From assembly GCF_030817355.1 (NCBI RefSeq), contig NZ_JAUSZH010000001.1, forward strand, positions 6,892,501 to 6,956,500: 64,000 nucleotides of DNA, given 5' to 3'. A program made the translations under genes and the position numbers. The DNA is from Streptomyces sp. V1I1. Lineage in GTDB: Bacteria > Actinomycetota > Actinomycetes > Streptomycetales > Streptomycetaceae. The stretch's first letter is position 1, and each line of letters starts with the position of its first letter. The notes beneath the pieces are model-generated. The model made no database searches. It had not been told where the DNA came from and worked only from the letters and a program-made list of their open reading frames with translations. Below are positions 51,966 through 61,590 of this stretch, piece by piece.

Positions 51966-53651
51966 TCACGCGTCGTAGACGTCGGCGTTGCGCGGTGCCG
52001 GGTCCTGCACGAAGCTGCTGACGACCATGGAGCGGTTCCCGAAGCGCTCGGTGTCCACGCCGTTCTCCTCGAGCACCTTCATGGCCGCGGCGTGCGTCAC
52101 GCGCAGCACCGGCGTGGCCGCGCGCATCGCGTCGTCCGCCATGAACCGGTGCCGCCAGGGCTTCTCCGCCCAGGCATGGCGCAGTCCGAAGGGCTCGGGC
52201 AGGACCAGCTTGCCGCCGAGGAAGTCCAGCAGCGCCGGGTACCAGGTGAAGGGCGCGCGCACCGCGAGGCGTACCACCTCGGGTGTCTCCACCAGCGGGA
52301 GCTGCCGGTCGACGGTCTCCCAGAAGCGGATCGTCTTGTTCACCGTCACGGTCTTGGGCGCGGGCTTGGTGGTGAACAGGGAGTGCACCGGGCCGAGGGC
52401 GTGCCCGGTCACCTCGACGCGCAGCGTCTCGTGCAGCACGGTGACGGTGATCATCATGGTGATCACCAACTGGCCGTCCCAGAGGGTGAACTGGACGCCC
52501 AGATAGTGGCGGTTGCCGCCTCCGAACTGCTGGTGGTTGCAGATCCGCTGTATCTCGTGGCCCTTGACCTGGAAGGCTTCCACGTCCTGGCCGTCCGGCC
52601 GGGCCACCTCCCCGGCGTTCTCGCCGACCGGAGCCACGATCCAGTGCTTGACGGACGGGGTGGGGAAGCCGCCGGAGTTCAGCGGGCCGCGCTCCAGCAT
52701 CTTCAGCTTGTCGTGGACCACCCGTATCACGTCCCAGCTGCGGAACTGGTTGATGTCCTTGCCCGGCTCCTTGGAGACCAGTTCCTCGGCCATCTGCCAG
52801 CTGCCCCAGCGGGTGCCCATCCCGAGTATGCCCTTGGGCCCCGCGTAGAAGACCGAGTTGGACTGCTGCTCGGCGGTGAGCTTCTCCAGGCCCTGGCGCA
52901 GCTGCTCGCGCGCGGTCTCATTGGGGTGCCCAGGCACCGCCTCGGGCACCTTGGCGCCGATGCCGCCGCCGGAGAGCAGGGAATCCCAACTGGCACGCAT
53001 GTCCTTCGCCGTGGACTCGCAGATCCGCTTGGCCAGCAGCCAGCCTACGACCGGGGCGACGATCATGCCGCGTATGTAGTACGCCCAGATTCCGCCCAGC
53101 GGCAGCTTGATCAGGAAGATCACGGCAAGGCCGCCGATGCCGACGAGCAGCAGTGTGCCGAGCGCCCCGGCGCCCTTGTTCTGCGCGCCCGCGATTGTCC
53201 GGCGCAGCTGGAAGACGGCCAGCCAGAGCAGCAGCCCGGGCAGGAACAGCAGCCCGAACACCGCCATCACGGCGGTGAGCCTGGTGTCCCGCTCCTTGCG
53301 GATACGGTTGGCGGCCAGGCAGTGCTCGACCACCGACTGCGGCTCGGTGCCGAAGGACTGGATCAGCGCCTTGCGCGCTCCGCCGAGCATCCGCACCTGC
53401 ACGGCCCGCGAGAAGGCCTCGCCCAGATTCGGCTCGAAGAGCGAGAACTTGCCCTTCTTCACCTCGGTCTTGTGCCACTCGCTGTTGGCTTTGAGTATCT
53501 CGTCGAGGGGGCTGTCGCGGTACGCGGCGGAAGCGAGCGCATGCGTCGCAGCCGTCTGCCCGGCCGAGCCCAGGAGCGGAACCTGAGCCCCCGGAGTGAA
53601 GTCGAAAACGTTGTTCGCCACTACCGCCCCCATCGCCACAAGCATCCGCAC
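51966..53651 (-). CDS. Conserved membrane protein, unknown function
   Basis: A 561-aa protein. A soluble N-terminal region (1-125), three membrane helices (about 127-145, 165-184 and 193-210: LTAVMAVFGLLFLPGLLLWL, LGTLLLVGIGGLAVIFLIKL and YYIRGMIVAPVVGWLLAKRI), and a long soluble part. Within it VKHWIVAPVGENAGEVARPD and NHQQFGGGNRHYLGVQFTLW look like a beta-rich domain. Starts are uncertain: GTG 53651, ATG 53645 or ATG 53633. I do not recognise the family. It converges with the HIT gene and follows EF-G2 on the minus strand by 137 bases. Confidence 0.8.
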   Translation of the reverse strand: MRMLVAMGAVVANNVFDFTPGAQVPLLGSAGQTAATHALASAAYRDSPLDEILKANSEWHKTEVKKGKFSLFEPNLGEAFSRAVQVRMLGGARKALIQSFGTEPQSVVEHCLAANRIRKERDTRLTAVMAVFGLLFLPGLLLWLAVFQLRRTIAGAQNKGAGALGTLLLVGIGGLAVIFLIKLPLGGIWAYYIRGMIVAPVVGWLLAKRICESTAKDMRASWDSLLSGGGIGAKVPEAVPGHPNETAREQLRQGLEKLTAEQQSNSVFYAGPKGILGMGTRWGSWQMAEELVSKEPGKDINQFRSWDVIRVVHDKLKMLERGPLNSGGFPTPSVKHWIVAPVGENAGEVARPDGQDVEAFQVKGHEIQRICNHQQFGGGNRHYLGVQFTLWDGQLVITMMITVTVLHETLRVEVTGHALGPVHSLFTTKPAPKTVTVNKTIRFWETVDRQLPLVETPEVVRLAVRAPFTWYPALLDFLGGKLVLPEPFGLRHAWAEKPWRHRFMADDAMRAATPVLRVTHAAAMKVLEENGVDTERFGNRSMVVSSFVQDPAPRNADVYDA

Positions 53652-53787
53652 TGCGGCCTGTTCCCAACTACCGCGCCCCGCACACCTTCTGAGCTGGGCA
53701 CCACAGCGTATCGGGGGCGAGCCGCCTGCGTCAGTGGGCGTTGAAACGCCGCCCGCCGTAGGGCGATCGGGCGGGCGGCATCCTCAA

Positions 53788-55995
53788 CTACGAGCCGTTC
53801 TCGGCCTGTTCGCGGAGCTTTTCGGCCAGTTGTGGCGGCATCGCCTCATGGCGTGCGTACGAGCGGCTGAACTGCCCGGTCCCGTGCGAGATCGACCGCA
53901 GATCGACCGCGTACCGCCCGATCTCGATCTCCGGTACCTCGGCCCGTACGAGCGTGCGCGAGCCTCCTGCCTGCTCGGTGCCGACCACCCGGCCGCGCCG
54001 CCCCGACAGATCGCTCATCACCGGACCCACATACTCGTCCGACACCAGCACCCGCACTTCGGCCACCGGCTCCAGCAGATGGATACGCGCGTCCGCGGCG
54101 GCCTCGCGCAGCGCCAGCGCGCCCGCCGTCTGGAAGGCCGCGTCGGAGGAGTCCACCGAGTGCGCCCTGCCGTCCAGCAGCGTGATCCGTACGTCGACGA
54201 GGGGGTAGCCGGCCGCGACGCCGCGCGCCGCCTGGGCGCGTACGCCCTTCTCCACCGACGGGATGAACTGCCGCGGCACCGCACCGCCCACGACCTTGTC
54301 GACGAACTCGATGCCGGACCCCGCGGGCAGCGGATCCACCTCGATCTCGCAGATCGCGTACTGGCCGTGGCCGCCGGACTGCTTCACATGCCGGCCGCGG
54401 CCCGCCGACGCCTCGCCGAAGGTCTCCCGCAGCGAGACCTTGTACGGTACGACGTCGACCTGGACGCCGTACCGGCTGCGCAGCCGCTCCAGCGCGACGT
54501 CGGCGTGCGCCTCGCCCAGGCACCACAGCACCACCTGGTGCGTGGCCTGGTTCTGCTCGAGCCGCATCGTCGGATCCTCGGCGACCAGCCGCGAAAGTCC
54601 CTGGGAGAGCTTGTCCTCGTCCGCCTTGCTGTGCGCCTGGATCGCGAGCGGCAGCAGCGGATCGGGCATCGTCCAGGGCTCCATCAGCAGCGGGTCGTCC
54701 TTCGCGGAGAGCGTGTCTCCGGTCTCGGCGCGGGCCAGCTTCGCGACACAGGCGAGGTCTCCGGCGATGACCTGGCCCAGCGGCCGCTGCTGCTTGCCGA
54801 AGGGCGCGGAGAGCGCGCCGATCCTTTCGTCGACGTCATGGTCCTCGTGACCGCGGTCGGCGAGGCCGTGCCCCGACACATGCACGGTCTCGTCGGGTCG
54901 CAGGGTGCCGGAGAAGACCCGGACGAGAGAGATCCGGCCGACATAGGGGTCGGACGCGGTCTTGACCACCTCGGCCACCAGCGGCCCGTCCGGGTCGCAG
55001 GTGATCTGCGGGCGCGCCGCGCCCTGCGGGGTGGTGACGACAGGTGCCGTCGGCTCCAGCGGGGTCGGGAAGCCGCGGGTGATCAGTTCGAGGAGTTCGA
55101 CCGTGCCGAGCCCCTGCTTGGCGCCCTCGGGCGCGGGGGCGGCCGCCAGCACCGGATGGAAGATGCCGCGCGCGACGGCCTTCTCCAGGTCCTCGATCAG
55201 CGTGTCGAGGTCGATCTCCGCGCCGCTGAGATAGCGGTCCATGAGCGTCTCGTCCTCGCTCTCGGAGATGATCCCCTCGATCAGCCGGCTGCGGGCCTCC
55301 TCGATCTGCGCCGTCTGCTCGGGATCGGGCGGGATCTCCTTCCGCTCGCCGGAGGAGTAGTCGAAGATCTTCTGCGAGAGCAGTCCGACCAGACCGGTGA
55401 CCGGCGCATGGCCGTCAGGATTCTGCGCCCCGTACTGCGGCAGATACAGCGGCAGTACGGCATCGGGGTCGTCACCGCCGAAAATGCCTCCGCAGACCCG
55501 GGTCAGCTCCTCGAAATCGGTGCGCGCGGTCTCCAGATGCGTGACGACGATCGCGCGCGGCATTCCGACCGCCGCGCACTCCTCCCACACCATGCGGGTC
55601 GTACTCGCGACCGCATCGGCCTCCTGCGCCGCCGACACAACGAAAAGGGCCGCGTCCGCGGCTCGCAGACCGGCCCTGAGCTCCCCGACGAAGTCGGCAT
55701 ATCCGGGAGTGTCCAGCAGATTGATTTTGTACCCGCCCCATTCGACGGGGACCAGCGAGAGCTGTACGGAACGTTGCTGCCGGTGCTCGATCTCGTCGTA
55801 GTCGGAGACCGTACCGCCGTCCTCGACCCGGCCCGCCCGGTTGACCGCTCCCGCGGTCAGCGCGAGGGCCTCGATCAACGTCGTCTTTCCCGATCCGCTG
55901 TGGCCGACCAGCACCACGTTCCGTACGGATGAGGGCTGGTCGGCCGTAGTTGCCCTGCCGGCGGCTCCGGGGTGTGCGTTCGCCTTGTCGCCCAT
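53788..55995 (-). CDS. EF-G-like GTPase (EF-G2 type)
   Basis: A 735-aa translational-GTPase-family protein resembling actinobacterial EF-G2. G1 is GHSGSGKTT (31-39) in place of the GHVDAGKTT of true EF-G, G3 is DTPGYADF, and the G4 position reads VVTHLETARTDF rather than NKxD, so base recognition may be altered. Domains II-V follow (for example VFSGTLRPDETVHVSG and LREAAADARIHLLEPVAEVR). Mycobacterial EF-G2 is reported to bind GTP but lack ribosome-dependent GTPase activity; the role here is not known. ATG 55995 starts it. Confidence 0.88.
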   Translation of the reverse strand: MGDKANAHPGAAGRATTADQPSSVRNVVLVGHSGSGKTTLIEALALTAGAVNRAGRVEDGGTVSDYDEIEHRQQRSVQLSLVPVEWGGYKINLLDTPGYADFVGELRAGLRAADAALFVVSAAQEADAVASTTRMVWEECAAVGMPRAIVVTHLETARTDFEELTRVCGGIFGGDDPDAVLPLYLPQYGAQNPDGHAPVTGLVGLLSQKIFDYSSGERKEIPPDPEQTAQIEEARSRLIEGIISESEDETLMDRYLSGAEIDLDTLIEDLEKAVARGIFHPVLAAAPAPEGAKQGLGTVELLELITRGFPTPLEPTAPVVTTPQGAARPQITCDPDGPLVAEVVKTASDPYVGRISLVRVFSGTLRPDETVHVSGHGLADRGHEDHDVDERIGALSAPFGKQQRPLGQVIAGDLACVAKLARAETGDTLSAKDDPLLMEPWTMPDPLLPLAIQAHSKADEDKLSQGLSRLVAEDPTMRLEQNQATHQVVLWCLGEAHADVALERLRSRYGVQVDVVPYKVSLRETFGEASAGRGRHVKQSGGHGQYAICEIEVDPLPAGSGIEFVDKVVGGAVPRQFIPSVEKGVRAQAARGVAAGYPLVDVRITLLDGRAHSVDSSDAAFQTAGALALREAAADARIHLLEPVAEVRVLVSDEYVGPVMSDLSGRRGRVVGTEQAGGSRTLVRAEVPEIEIGRYAVDLRSISHGTGQFSRSYARHEAMPPQLAEKLREQAENGS

Positions 55996-56259
55996 GATCT
56001 TGCCTCCCGATCGATTGCCCGGTGAGGAGAGAGGCCGCGGGCGCGGGGAGCCATGAGGGAGGTCCCGGACAGCGTCCGGGGGCAGCTCCGGCGATGCCCG
56101 CGGTCGTCTTTCGAGCTTTCCACTCCCGTCACGGTGCGTCCATACGTCGTGCGCGACGGCGGGAGTCGGGTGCGCGGCGCTGGACCCCGTGGGTCCTGGC
56201 TACGATGGGCCAGCCGGTGGCCGATGGGGCCATGCGGCCCACCGACCCTCGGGAAGGCC

Positions 56260-56925
56260 ATGCTGAACAAGTACGCGCGTGCATTCTTCACGCGTGTCCT
56301 CACACCGTTCGCCGCTTTTCTGCTCCGCCGCGGGGTGAGTCCCGACGCGGTCACCCTCGTGGGCACGGCCGGAGTGATGGCGGGTGCGCTGGTCTTCTTC
56401 CCCCGGGGAGAGTTCTTCTGGGGCACGATCGTCATCACGTTGTTCGTTTTCTCGGACCTTGTCGACGGCAATATGGCGCGGCAGGCGGGGATTTCGAGCC
56501 GCTGGGGCGCATTCTTGGACTCGACCCTCGACCGGGTCGCCGACGGCGCGATCTTCGCCGGTTTCGCCCTCTGGTACGCGGGCACCGGAAACGACAACGT
56601 GTTGTGCGCCGTCGCCATTTTCTGTCTGGCGAGCGGCCAGGTCGTGTCGTACACCAAGGCACGTGGCGAATCGATTGGCCTGCCGGTCGCGGTGAGCGGT
56701 CTCATCGAGCGGGCCGAGCGACTGGTGATCTCCCTCGTCGCCGCCGGACTCGCTGGACTGCATGATTTCGGGGTGCCCGGGATCGACGTTCTGCTGCCGA
56801 TCGCGCTGTGGGTCGTTGCCGTCGGCAGCCTGGTGACACTTGGACAGCGGGTCGTGACGGTACGACGGGAGTCCGCGGAGGCCGATGCCGCCGCGGGGCA
56901 CGGGAACGAGGCTGAGGCGACGTGA
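56260..56925 (+). CDS. pgsA: Phosphatidylinositol phosphate synthase
   Basis: Membrane enzyme that joins CDP-diacylglycerol to inositol phosphate, the first step to phosphatidylinositol. The 221-aa protein shows the CDP-alcohol phosphotransferase motif DLVDGNMAR followed by GAFLDSTLDRVAD (D-x2-D-G-x2-A-R-x8-G-x3-D-x3-D) and six helices. ATG 56260 is preceded by GGGAAGG; TACGAT at 56201-56206 fits a -10. The patA-type gene overlaps its end by four bases. With patA and pimA it forms the PIM operon. EF-G2 lies divergent upstream. Confidence 0.94.
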   Translation: MLNKYARAFFTRVLTPFAAFLLRRGVSPDAVTLVGTAGVMAGALVFFPRGEFFWGTIVITLFVFSDLVDGNMARQAGISSRWGAFLDSTLDRVADGAIFAGFALWYAGTGNDNVLCAVAIFCLASGQVVSYTKARGESIGLPVAVSGLIERAERLVISLVAAGLAGLHDFGVPGIDVLLPIALWVVAVGSLVTLGQRVVTVRRESAEADAAAGHGNEAEAT

Positions 56926-57821
56926 TGCGGGACCGGCTGACCGACGGGCTGTACGGACTCGGCTGGAGCACGGTCAAGAAGCTGCCGGAGCCGGTGGCCA
57001 CCGCGCTCGGCCGGTCCATCGCGGACATCGCGTGGAAGCGGCGCGGCAAGAGCGTGCTGCGGCTGGAGTCCAACCTCGCCCGGGTGGTGCCCGACGCGAG
57101 CCCGGAGCGTCTCGCCGAGCTGTCGAAGGCCGGCATGCGCTCGTACATGCGGTACTGGATGGAGTCCTTCCGGCTGCCCACATGGAGCGCCGAGCGCGTC
57201 GAGCAGAACGTGCAGATCAAGGGCGCCCACTATCTGAAGGACGGGCTCGCGGCGGGGCGCGGCGTGGTTCTCGCGCTGCCGCACCTGGCGAACTGGGACC
57301 TCGCGGGCGTCTGGTCCACCCGGATCCTGGGCATCCCTTTCACCACCGTCGCCGAACGCCTCAAGCCCGAAACGCTCTACGACCGGTTCGTGGCCTACCG
57401 CGAGAGCCTCGGCATGGAGGTGCTGCCGCACAGCGGCGGCGAGGCCTTCGGCACGCTGGCCCGGCGGCTGCGCTCCGGCGGCCTGGTCTGCCTGGTCGCC
57501 GACCGTGATCTGTCGGCCTCGGGCGTCGAGGTGAAGTACTTCGGGGAGACGGCCCGGATGCCGGCCGGACCGGCGCTGCTGGCCCAGCAGACCGGCGCGC
57601 TGCTGATGCCGGTGACGCTCTGGTACGACAAGGCTCCGCTCATGCGCGGGCAGATCCACCCACCGGTCGAGGTACCCGAGACAGGTACCCGGGCCGAGAA
57701 GGCGTCCTCCATGACACAGGCGCTGGCCGATGCCTTCGCCACTGGAATCACCGAGCACCCGGAGGACTGGCACATGCTGCAGCGGCTGTGGCTCGCCGAC
57801 CTTGAGGAGCGGCCGCTGTGA
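56922..57821 (+). CDS. patA: Phosphatidylinositol mannoside acyltransferase
   Basis: Transfers an acyl chain to the mannose of PIM at the inner membrane face. The 299-aa protein belongs to the LpxL/LABP family: LPHLANWDLAG has the HX4D catalytic pair, VCLVADRDLSASGVEVKYFG and GPALLAQQTGALLMPVTLWY are the conserved blocks. Start GTG 56922 (then ATG 56925) overlaps pgsA; pimA overlaps its own stop by four bases, so translation is coupled along the operon. Confidence 0.93.
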   Translation: MMRDRLTDGLYGLGWSTVKKLPEPVATALGRSIADIAWKRRGKSVLRLESNLARVVPDASPERLAELSKAGMRSYMRYWMESFRLPTWSAERVEQNVQIKGAHYLKDGLAAGRGVVLALPHLANWDLAGVWSTRILGIPFTTVAERLKPETLYDRFVAYRESLGMEVLPHSGGEAFGTLARRLRSGGLVCLVADRDLSASGVEVKYFGETARMPAGPALLAQQTGALLMPVTLWYDKAPLMRGQIHPPVEVPETGTRAEKASSMTQALADAFATGITEHPEDWHMLQRLWLADLEERPL

Positions 57822-58978
57822 AGATCGGCATCGTCTGCCCGTACTCCTGGGATGTACCGGGCGGCGTCCAATTCCACATCAGAGACCTTGCGGAGCATTT
57901 GATCCGGCTCGGCCACGAGGTGTCGGTCCTTGCGCCGGCGGACGACGAGACGCCGCTGCCGCCGTACGTCGTCTCGGCGGGCCGGGCGGTTCCGGTCCCG
58001 TACAACGGCTCGGTCGCCCGGCTCAACTTCGGCTTCCTGTCGGCCGCGCGGGTGCGGCGCTGGCTGCACGACGGCACGTTCGACGTGATCCACATCCATG
58101 AGCCGACCTCGCCGTCGCTGGGGTTGCTGGCCTGCTGGGCGGCGCAGGGGCCGATCGTCGCGACGTTCCACACGTCGAATCCGCGCTCGCGCGCGATGAT
58201 CGCCGCGTATCCGATCCTGCAGCCCGCGCTGGAGAAGATCAGCGCCCGGATCGCGGTCAGCGAATACGCCCGCCGGACGCTCGTCGAGCACCTGGGCGGC
58301 GACGCGGTCGTCATCCCGAACGGTGTCGACGTCGGCTTCTTCGACAAGGCCGAGCCGAAGGCGGAGTGGCAGGGCAACACGATCGGCTTCATAGGGCGCA
58401 TCGACGAGCCCCGCAAGGGTCTTCCGGTGCTGATGGCAGCCTTCCCGAAGATTGTCGAAGCCTGCCCGGACGTGCGGCTGCTGGTCGCGGGCCGCGGCGA
58501 CGCGGTGGAGGCGGTCGGCTCGCTGCCGAAGGAGATGCGCTCGCGGGTCGAGTTCCTCGGCATGGTCAGCGACGAGGACAAGGCGCGGCTGCTGCGCAGC
58601 GTCGAGGTGTACGTCGCACCCAACACCGGGGGTGAGAGCTTCGGCATCATCCTGGTCGAGGCGATGTCGGCGGGCGCGCCGGTGCTCGCCTCCGACCTGG
58701 ACGCGTTCGCGCAGGTCCTGGACCAGGGCGCGGCGGGCGAGCTGTTCGCGAACGAGGACGCGGACGCGCTGGCGGCGGCGGCTGTGCGGCTGCTGGGGGA
58801 CCCGGAGAGGCGGGCGGAGCTGCGGGCGCGGGGGAGCGCGCATGTGCGGCGCTTCGACTGGTCGACGGTGGGGGCGGACATCCTGGCGGTGTACGAAACG
58901 GTGACGCACGGCGCGGCTGTGGTGGCGGCGGACGAGAGATCGGGGTTCCGCTCGAGGTTCGGCCTGGCGCGCGACTGA
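57818..58978 (+). CDS. pimA: Phosphatidylinositol alpha-mannosyltransferase
   Basis: GDP-mannose-dependent GT4 glycosyltransferase that puts the first mannose on phosphatidylinositol. The 386-aa protein opens MKIGIVCPYSWDVPGGVQFH, has FDVIHIHEPTSPSLGLLACW, the donor-domain GFIGRIDEPRKGLPVLMAAF and the ExxxE-type block ESFGIILVEAMSAGAPVLAS. GTG 57818 overlaps the patA stop. It is the last of pgsA-patA-pimA, the order that mycobacteria keep; a repeat-rich gap follows before pdxS. Confidence 0.95.
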   Translation: MKIGIVCPYSWDVPGGVQFHIRDLAEHLIRLGHEVSVLAPADDETPLPPYVVSAGRAVPVPYNGSVARLNFGFLSAARVRRWLHDGTFDVIHIHEPTSPSLGLLACWAAQGPIVATFHTSNPRSRAMIAAYPILQPALEKISARIAVSEYARRTLVEHLGGDAVVIPNGVDVGFFDKAEPKAEWQGNTIGFIGRIDEPRKGLPVLMAAFPKIVEACPDVRLLVAGRGDAVEAVGSLPKEMRSRVEFLGMVSDEDKARLLRSVEVYVAPNTGGESFGIILVEAMSAGAPVLASDLDAFAQVLDQGAAGELFANEDADALAAAAVRLLGDPERRAELRARGSAHVRRFDWSTVGADILAVYETVTHGAAVVAADERSGFRSRFGLARD

Positions 58979-59035
58979 GCGCGCGCCTCGGGGCCGGGGC
59001 GCGCGCCTGACGCCTGCGGTGCCTGTTCCCCACCC

Positions 59036-59245
59036 CGCCCCTTCCCGTAGCCCGGGCTCCGCACCGGACCCCGCGCCTCAGTCGCCGGCGGGGCTCCGAT
59101 GGAGCCCGTTGGGGGTCCCCCCGGACGAAGTCTGGGGGATATTGAGGACAACGCCCGAAGGGCGTATGGGGTCTGGGGCTTGCCCCAGTTCGGGAAGTGG
59201 GGGTCCCCCCACGCCCGCCAGGGCGTAGGGGGAGGGCAGGGGAAC
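59036..59245. repeat. Dispersed-repeat block after pimA
   Basis: Contains CGCGCCTCAGTCGCCGGCG (about 59072), a GGGCTCC-GAT-GGAGCCC hairpin (59091-59107), the 9-3-9 hairpin CCCCCGGAC-GAA-GTCTGGGGG (59118-59138) and, from about 59142, the same ATTGAGGACAACGCCCGAAG module found at 48409 onward. No gene is visible between 58979 and 59306. Confidence 0.8.
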
Positions 59246-59306
59246 AAGCCCGCCGCAGGCCAGGCTCCCGTCGGGCGCCGCCCCGCCCCCGGTAGCCTTG
59301 CCGCCC

Positions 59307-59852
59307 GTGACCGAAACCCTCATCTGGATCGTCATCGCCCTCGTCGCGATCGGCCTGTATCTCAGCTGGACCGCCGGCCGGCTCGACCGGCTGCACGTCC
59401 GTATCGACGCCGCCCGCGCCGCGCTCGACGCCCAACTTCTGCGCCGCGCCTCGGTCACCCAGGAACTAGCCACCTCCGGCGTGCTCGATCCGGCCGCTTC
59501 GATCGTGTTGTACGAAGCCGCCCACGCCGCCCGCCAGGCGGAGGAGGAGCAGCGCGAGGTTGCCGAGAGCGAGCTCAGCGCGGCGCTGCGGGCCGTCTTC
59601 GGGGAGCCGGCGCAGGTGGAGGCCGTACGGGAGGTGCCGGGCGGCGAGGAGGCCGCGGGTGAGCTCGCGCAGGCGGTGCGCCGGGTCCCGATGGCGCGCC
59701 GGTTCCACAACGACTCGGTGCGCGCGGCCCGCGCCCTGCGCCGCCACCGCAAGGTCCGCTGGTTCCGGCTGGCGGGGCACGCGCCCTTCCCGCTGGCCTT
59801 CGAGATGGACGACGAGCCGCCGACCGCCCTCGCCGACCGCCCCGGCACCTGA
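59307..59852 (+). CDS. LemA-like membrane protein
   Basis: A 181-aa protein with one N-terminal helix (LIWIVIALVAIGLYLSWTAG), then alpha-helical coiled sequence (LDAQLLRRASVTQELATSGV, EAAHAARQAEEEQREVAESE) and a C-terminal block RRFHNDSVRAARALRRHRKV that resembles the LemA signature, ending LAGHAPFPLAFEMDDEPP. LemA function is unresolved. GTG 59307 is chosen; TAGCCT (59293-59298) ends eight bases ahead, so the start is probably leaderless. It lies between pimA and pdxS. Confidence 0.75.
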   Translation: MTETLIWIVIALVAIGLYLSWTAGRLDRLHVRIDAARAALDAQLLRRASVTQELATSGVLDPAASIVLYEAAHAARQAEEEQREVAESELSAALRAVFGEPAQVEAVREVPGGEEAAGELAQAVRRVPMARRFHNDSVRAARALRRHRKVRWFRLAGHAPFPLAFEMDDEPPTALADRPGT

Positions 59853-60013
59853 CCTTCGGTTCCTGACGCCCGGCACCTGACCTTCGGCACTGACCTTCGG
59901 CACCTGAGGGTTCAAAACGATCCACCGGCTGTTCATTGGCCCTTGCAGTGGACTGGTCCCCGGCTGTTCCATCGGGAACGCATCACAACGTCGTCATCGA
60001 GTGAGGTCCCTCC

Positions 60014-60928
60014 GTGTCCAGCACGCTCCCCACCACCCCGCAGGCCCCCGAGACCGGCACCGCACGCGTCAAGCGCGGCATGGCCGAGCAGCTCAAGGGC
60101 GGTGTGATCATGGATGTGGTCAACGCCGAGCAGGCGAAGATCGCCGAGGACGCGGGCGCCGTGGCCGTCATGGCTCTGGAGCGGGTCCCCGCCGACATCC
60201 GCAAGGACGGCGGCGTGGCCCGGATGTCCGACCCGAACATGATCGAAGAGATCATCGACGCCGTCTCCATCCCGGTCATGGCCAAGTCCCGTATCGGCCA
60301 CTTCGTGGAGGCCCAGGTCCTCCAGTCGCTGGGTGTCGACTACATCGACGAGTCCGAGGTGCTGACCCCGGCCGACGAGGTCAACCATAGCGACAAGTGG
60401 GCTTTCACGACTCCTTTCGTGTGCGGTGCCACCAACCTCGGTGAGGCGCTGCGCCGTATCGCCGAGGGCGCGGCCATGATCCGCTCCAAGGGCGAGGCCG
60501 GCACCGGCAACGTCGTCGAGGCCGTCCGTCACCTGCGCCAGATCAAGAACGAGATCGCCAAGCTGCGCGGCTTCGACAACAACGAGCTGTACGCCGCCGC
60601 CAAGGAGCTCCGCGCCCCGTACGAGATCGTCAAGGAGGTCTCCGAGCTCGGCAAGCTGCCGGTCGTGCTGTTCTCCGCCGGTGGTGTGGCCACCCCGGCC
60701 GACGCGGCGCTGATGCGCCAGCTCGGCGCCGAGGGCGTCTTCGTCGGCTCCGGAATCTTCAAGTCGGGCGACCCGGCCAAGCGCGCCGCGGCCATCGTGA
60801 AGGCCACCACCTTCTACGACGACCCCAAGATCATCGCGGACGCTTCCCGCAACCTCGGCGAGGCCATGGTCGGCATCAACTGCGACACCCTCCCCGAGAC
60901 CGAGCGCTACGCGAACCGGGGCTGGTAA
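60014..60928 (+). CDS. pdxS: PLP synthase synthase subunit
   Basis: Makes pyridoxal 5'-phosphate from ribose 5-phosphate, glyceraldehyde 3-phosphate and ammonia as the barrel subunit of the PdxS-PdxT complex. The 304-aa protein is highly conserved: [66 protein letters not shown] and [23 protein letters not shown] 60014 starts it. Its TAA overlaps the ATG of pdxT by one base. The upstream stretch has GGCACCTGACCTTCGG-like tandem text (about 59840-59908) and AGTGGACT (59947-59954). Confidence 0.97.
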   Translation: MSSTLPTTPQAPETGTARVKRGMAEQLKGGVIMDVVNAEQAKIAEDAGAVAVMALERVPADIRKDGGVARMSDPNMIEEIIDAVSIPVMAKSRIGHFVEAQVLQSLGVDYIDESEVLTPADEVNHSDKWAFTTPFVCGATNLGEALRRIAEGAAMIRSKGEAGTGNVVEAVRHLRQIKNEIAKLRGFDNNELYAAAKELRAPYEIVKEVSELGKLPVVLFSAGGVATPADAALMRQLGAEGVFVGSGIFKSGDPAKRAAAIVKATTFYDDPKIIADASRNLGEAMVGINCDTLPETERYANRGW

Positions 60929-61527
60929 TGACCACTCCCGGCACCCCTGTCATCGGGGTTCTCGCCCTGCAGGGCGATGTACGGGAGCACCTGATCGCCC
61001 TGGCTGCGGCTGACGCCGTGGCCAGGCCGGTCCGGCGCCCCGAGGAGCTCGCCGAGGTCGACGGCCTCGTCATCCCCGGCGGCGAGTCCACCACCATGTC
61101 CAAACTCGCGGTGCTGTTCGGCATGATGGAGCCGCTGCGCGAGCGGATCGCTGCGGGCCTGCCCGTCTACGGAACCTGCGCCGGCCTGATCATGCTCGCC
61201 GACAAGATCCTCGACCCGCGCTCGGGCCAGGAGACGCTCGGCGGCATCGACATGATCGTCCGCCGCAATGCCTTCGGCCGGCAGAACGAGTCCTTCGAGG
61301 CGGCCGTCGAGGTCGCCGGCGTGACCGATGGACCGGTCGACGGCGTCTTCATCCGGGCCCCCTGGGTGGAGTCGGTGGGCGCCGAGGTCGAGGTGCTCGC
61401 CGAGCACGATGGCCACATCGTCGCCGTACGCCAGGGCAATGCCCTGGCGACGTCCTTCCACCCGGAACTCACCGGTGACCACCGGGTGCACGGCCTCTTC
61501 GTGGACATGGTGCGCGCGGCCGGGTGA
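60928..61527 (+). CDS. pdxT: PLP synthase glutaminase subunit
   Basis: Releases ammonia from glutamine and passes it to PdxS. The 199-aa class I amidotransferase has [14 protein letters not shown], the nucleophile Cys in [10 protein letters not shown], and the [19 protein letters not shown] end with the His/Glu of the triad. ATG 60928 overlaps the last base of the pdxS stop. The yebC gene follows after 63 bases with its own -10 (TAGGAT at 61539-61544). Confidence 0.96.
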   Translation: MTTPGTPVIGVLALQGDVREHLIALAAADAVARPVRRPEELAEVDGLVIPGGESTTMSKLAVLFGMMEPLRERIAAGLPVYGTCAGLIMLADKILDPRSGQETLGGIDMIVRRNAFGRQNESFEAAVEVAGVTDGPVDGVFIRAPWVESVGAEVEVLAEHDGHIVAVRQGNALATSFHPELTGDHRVHGLFVDMVRAAG

Positions 61528-61590
61528 CGTGATCCCGGTAGGATCTCTGCCGAACGCAGCAGTAGTGGGTTACGCGAAGGAGACAGGCAG

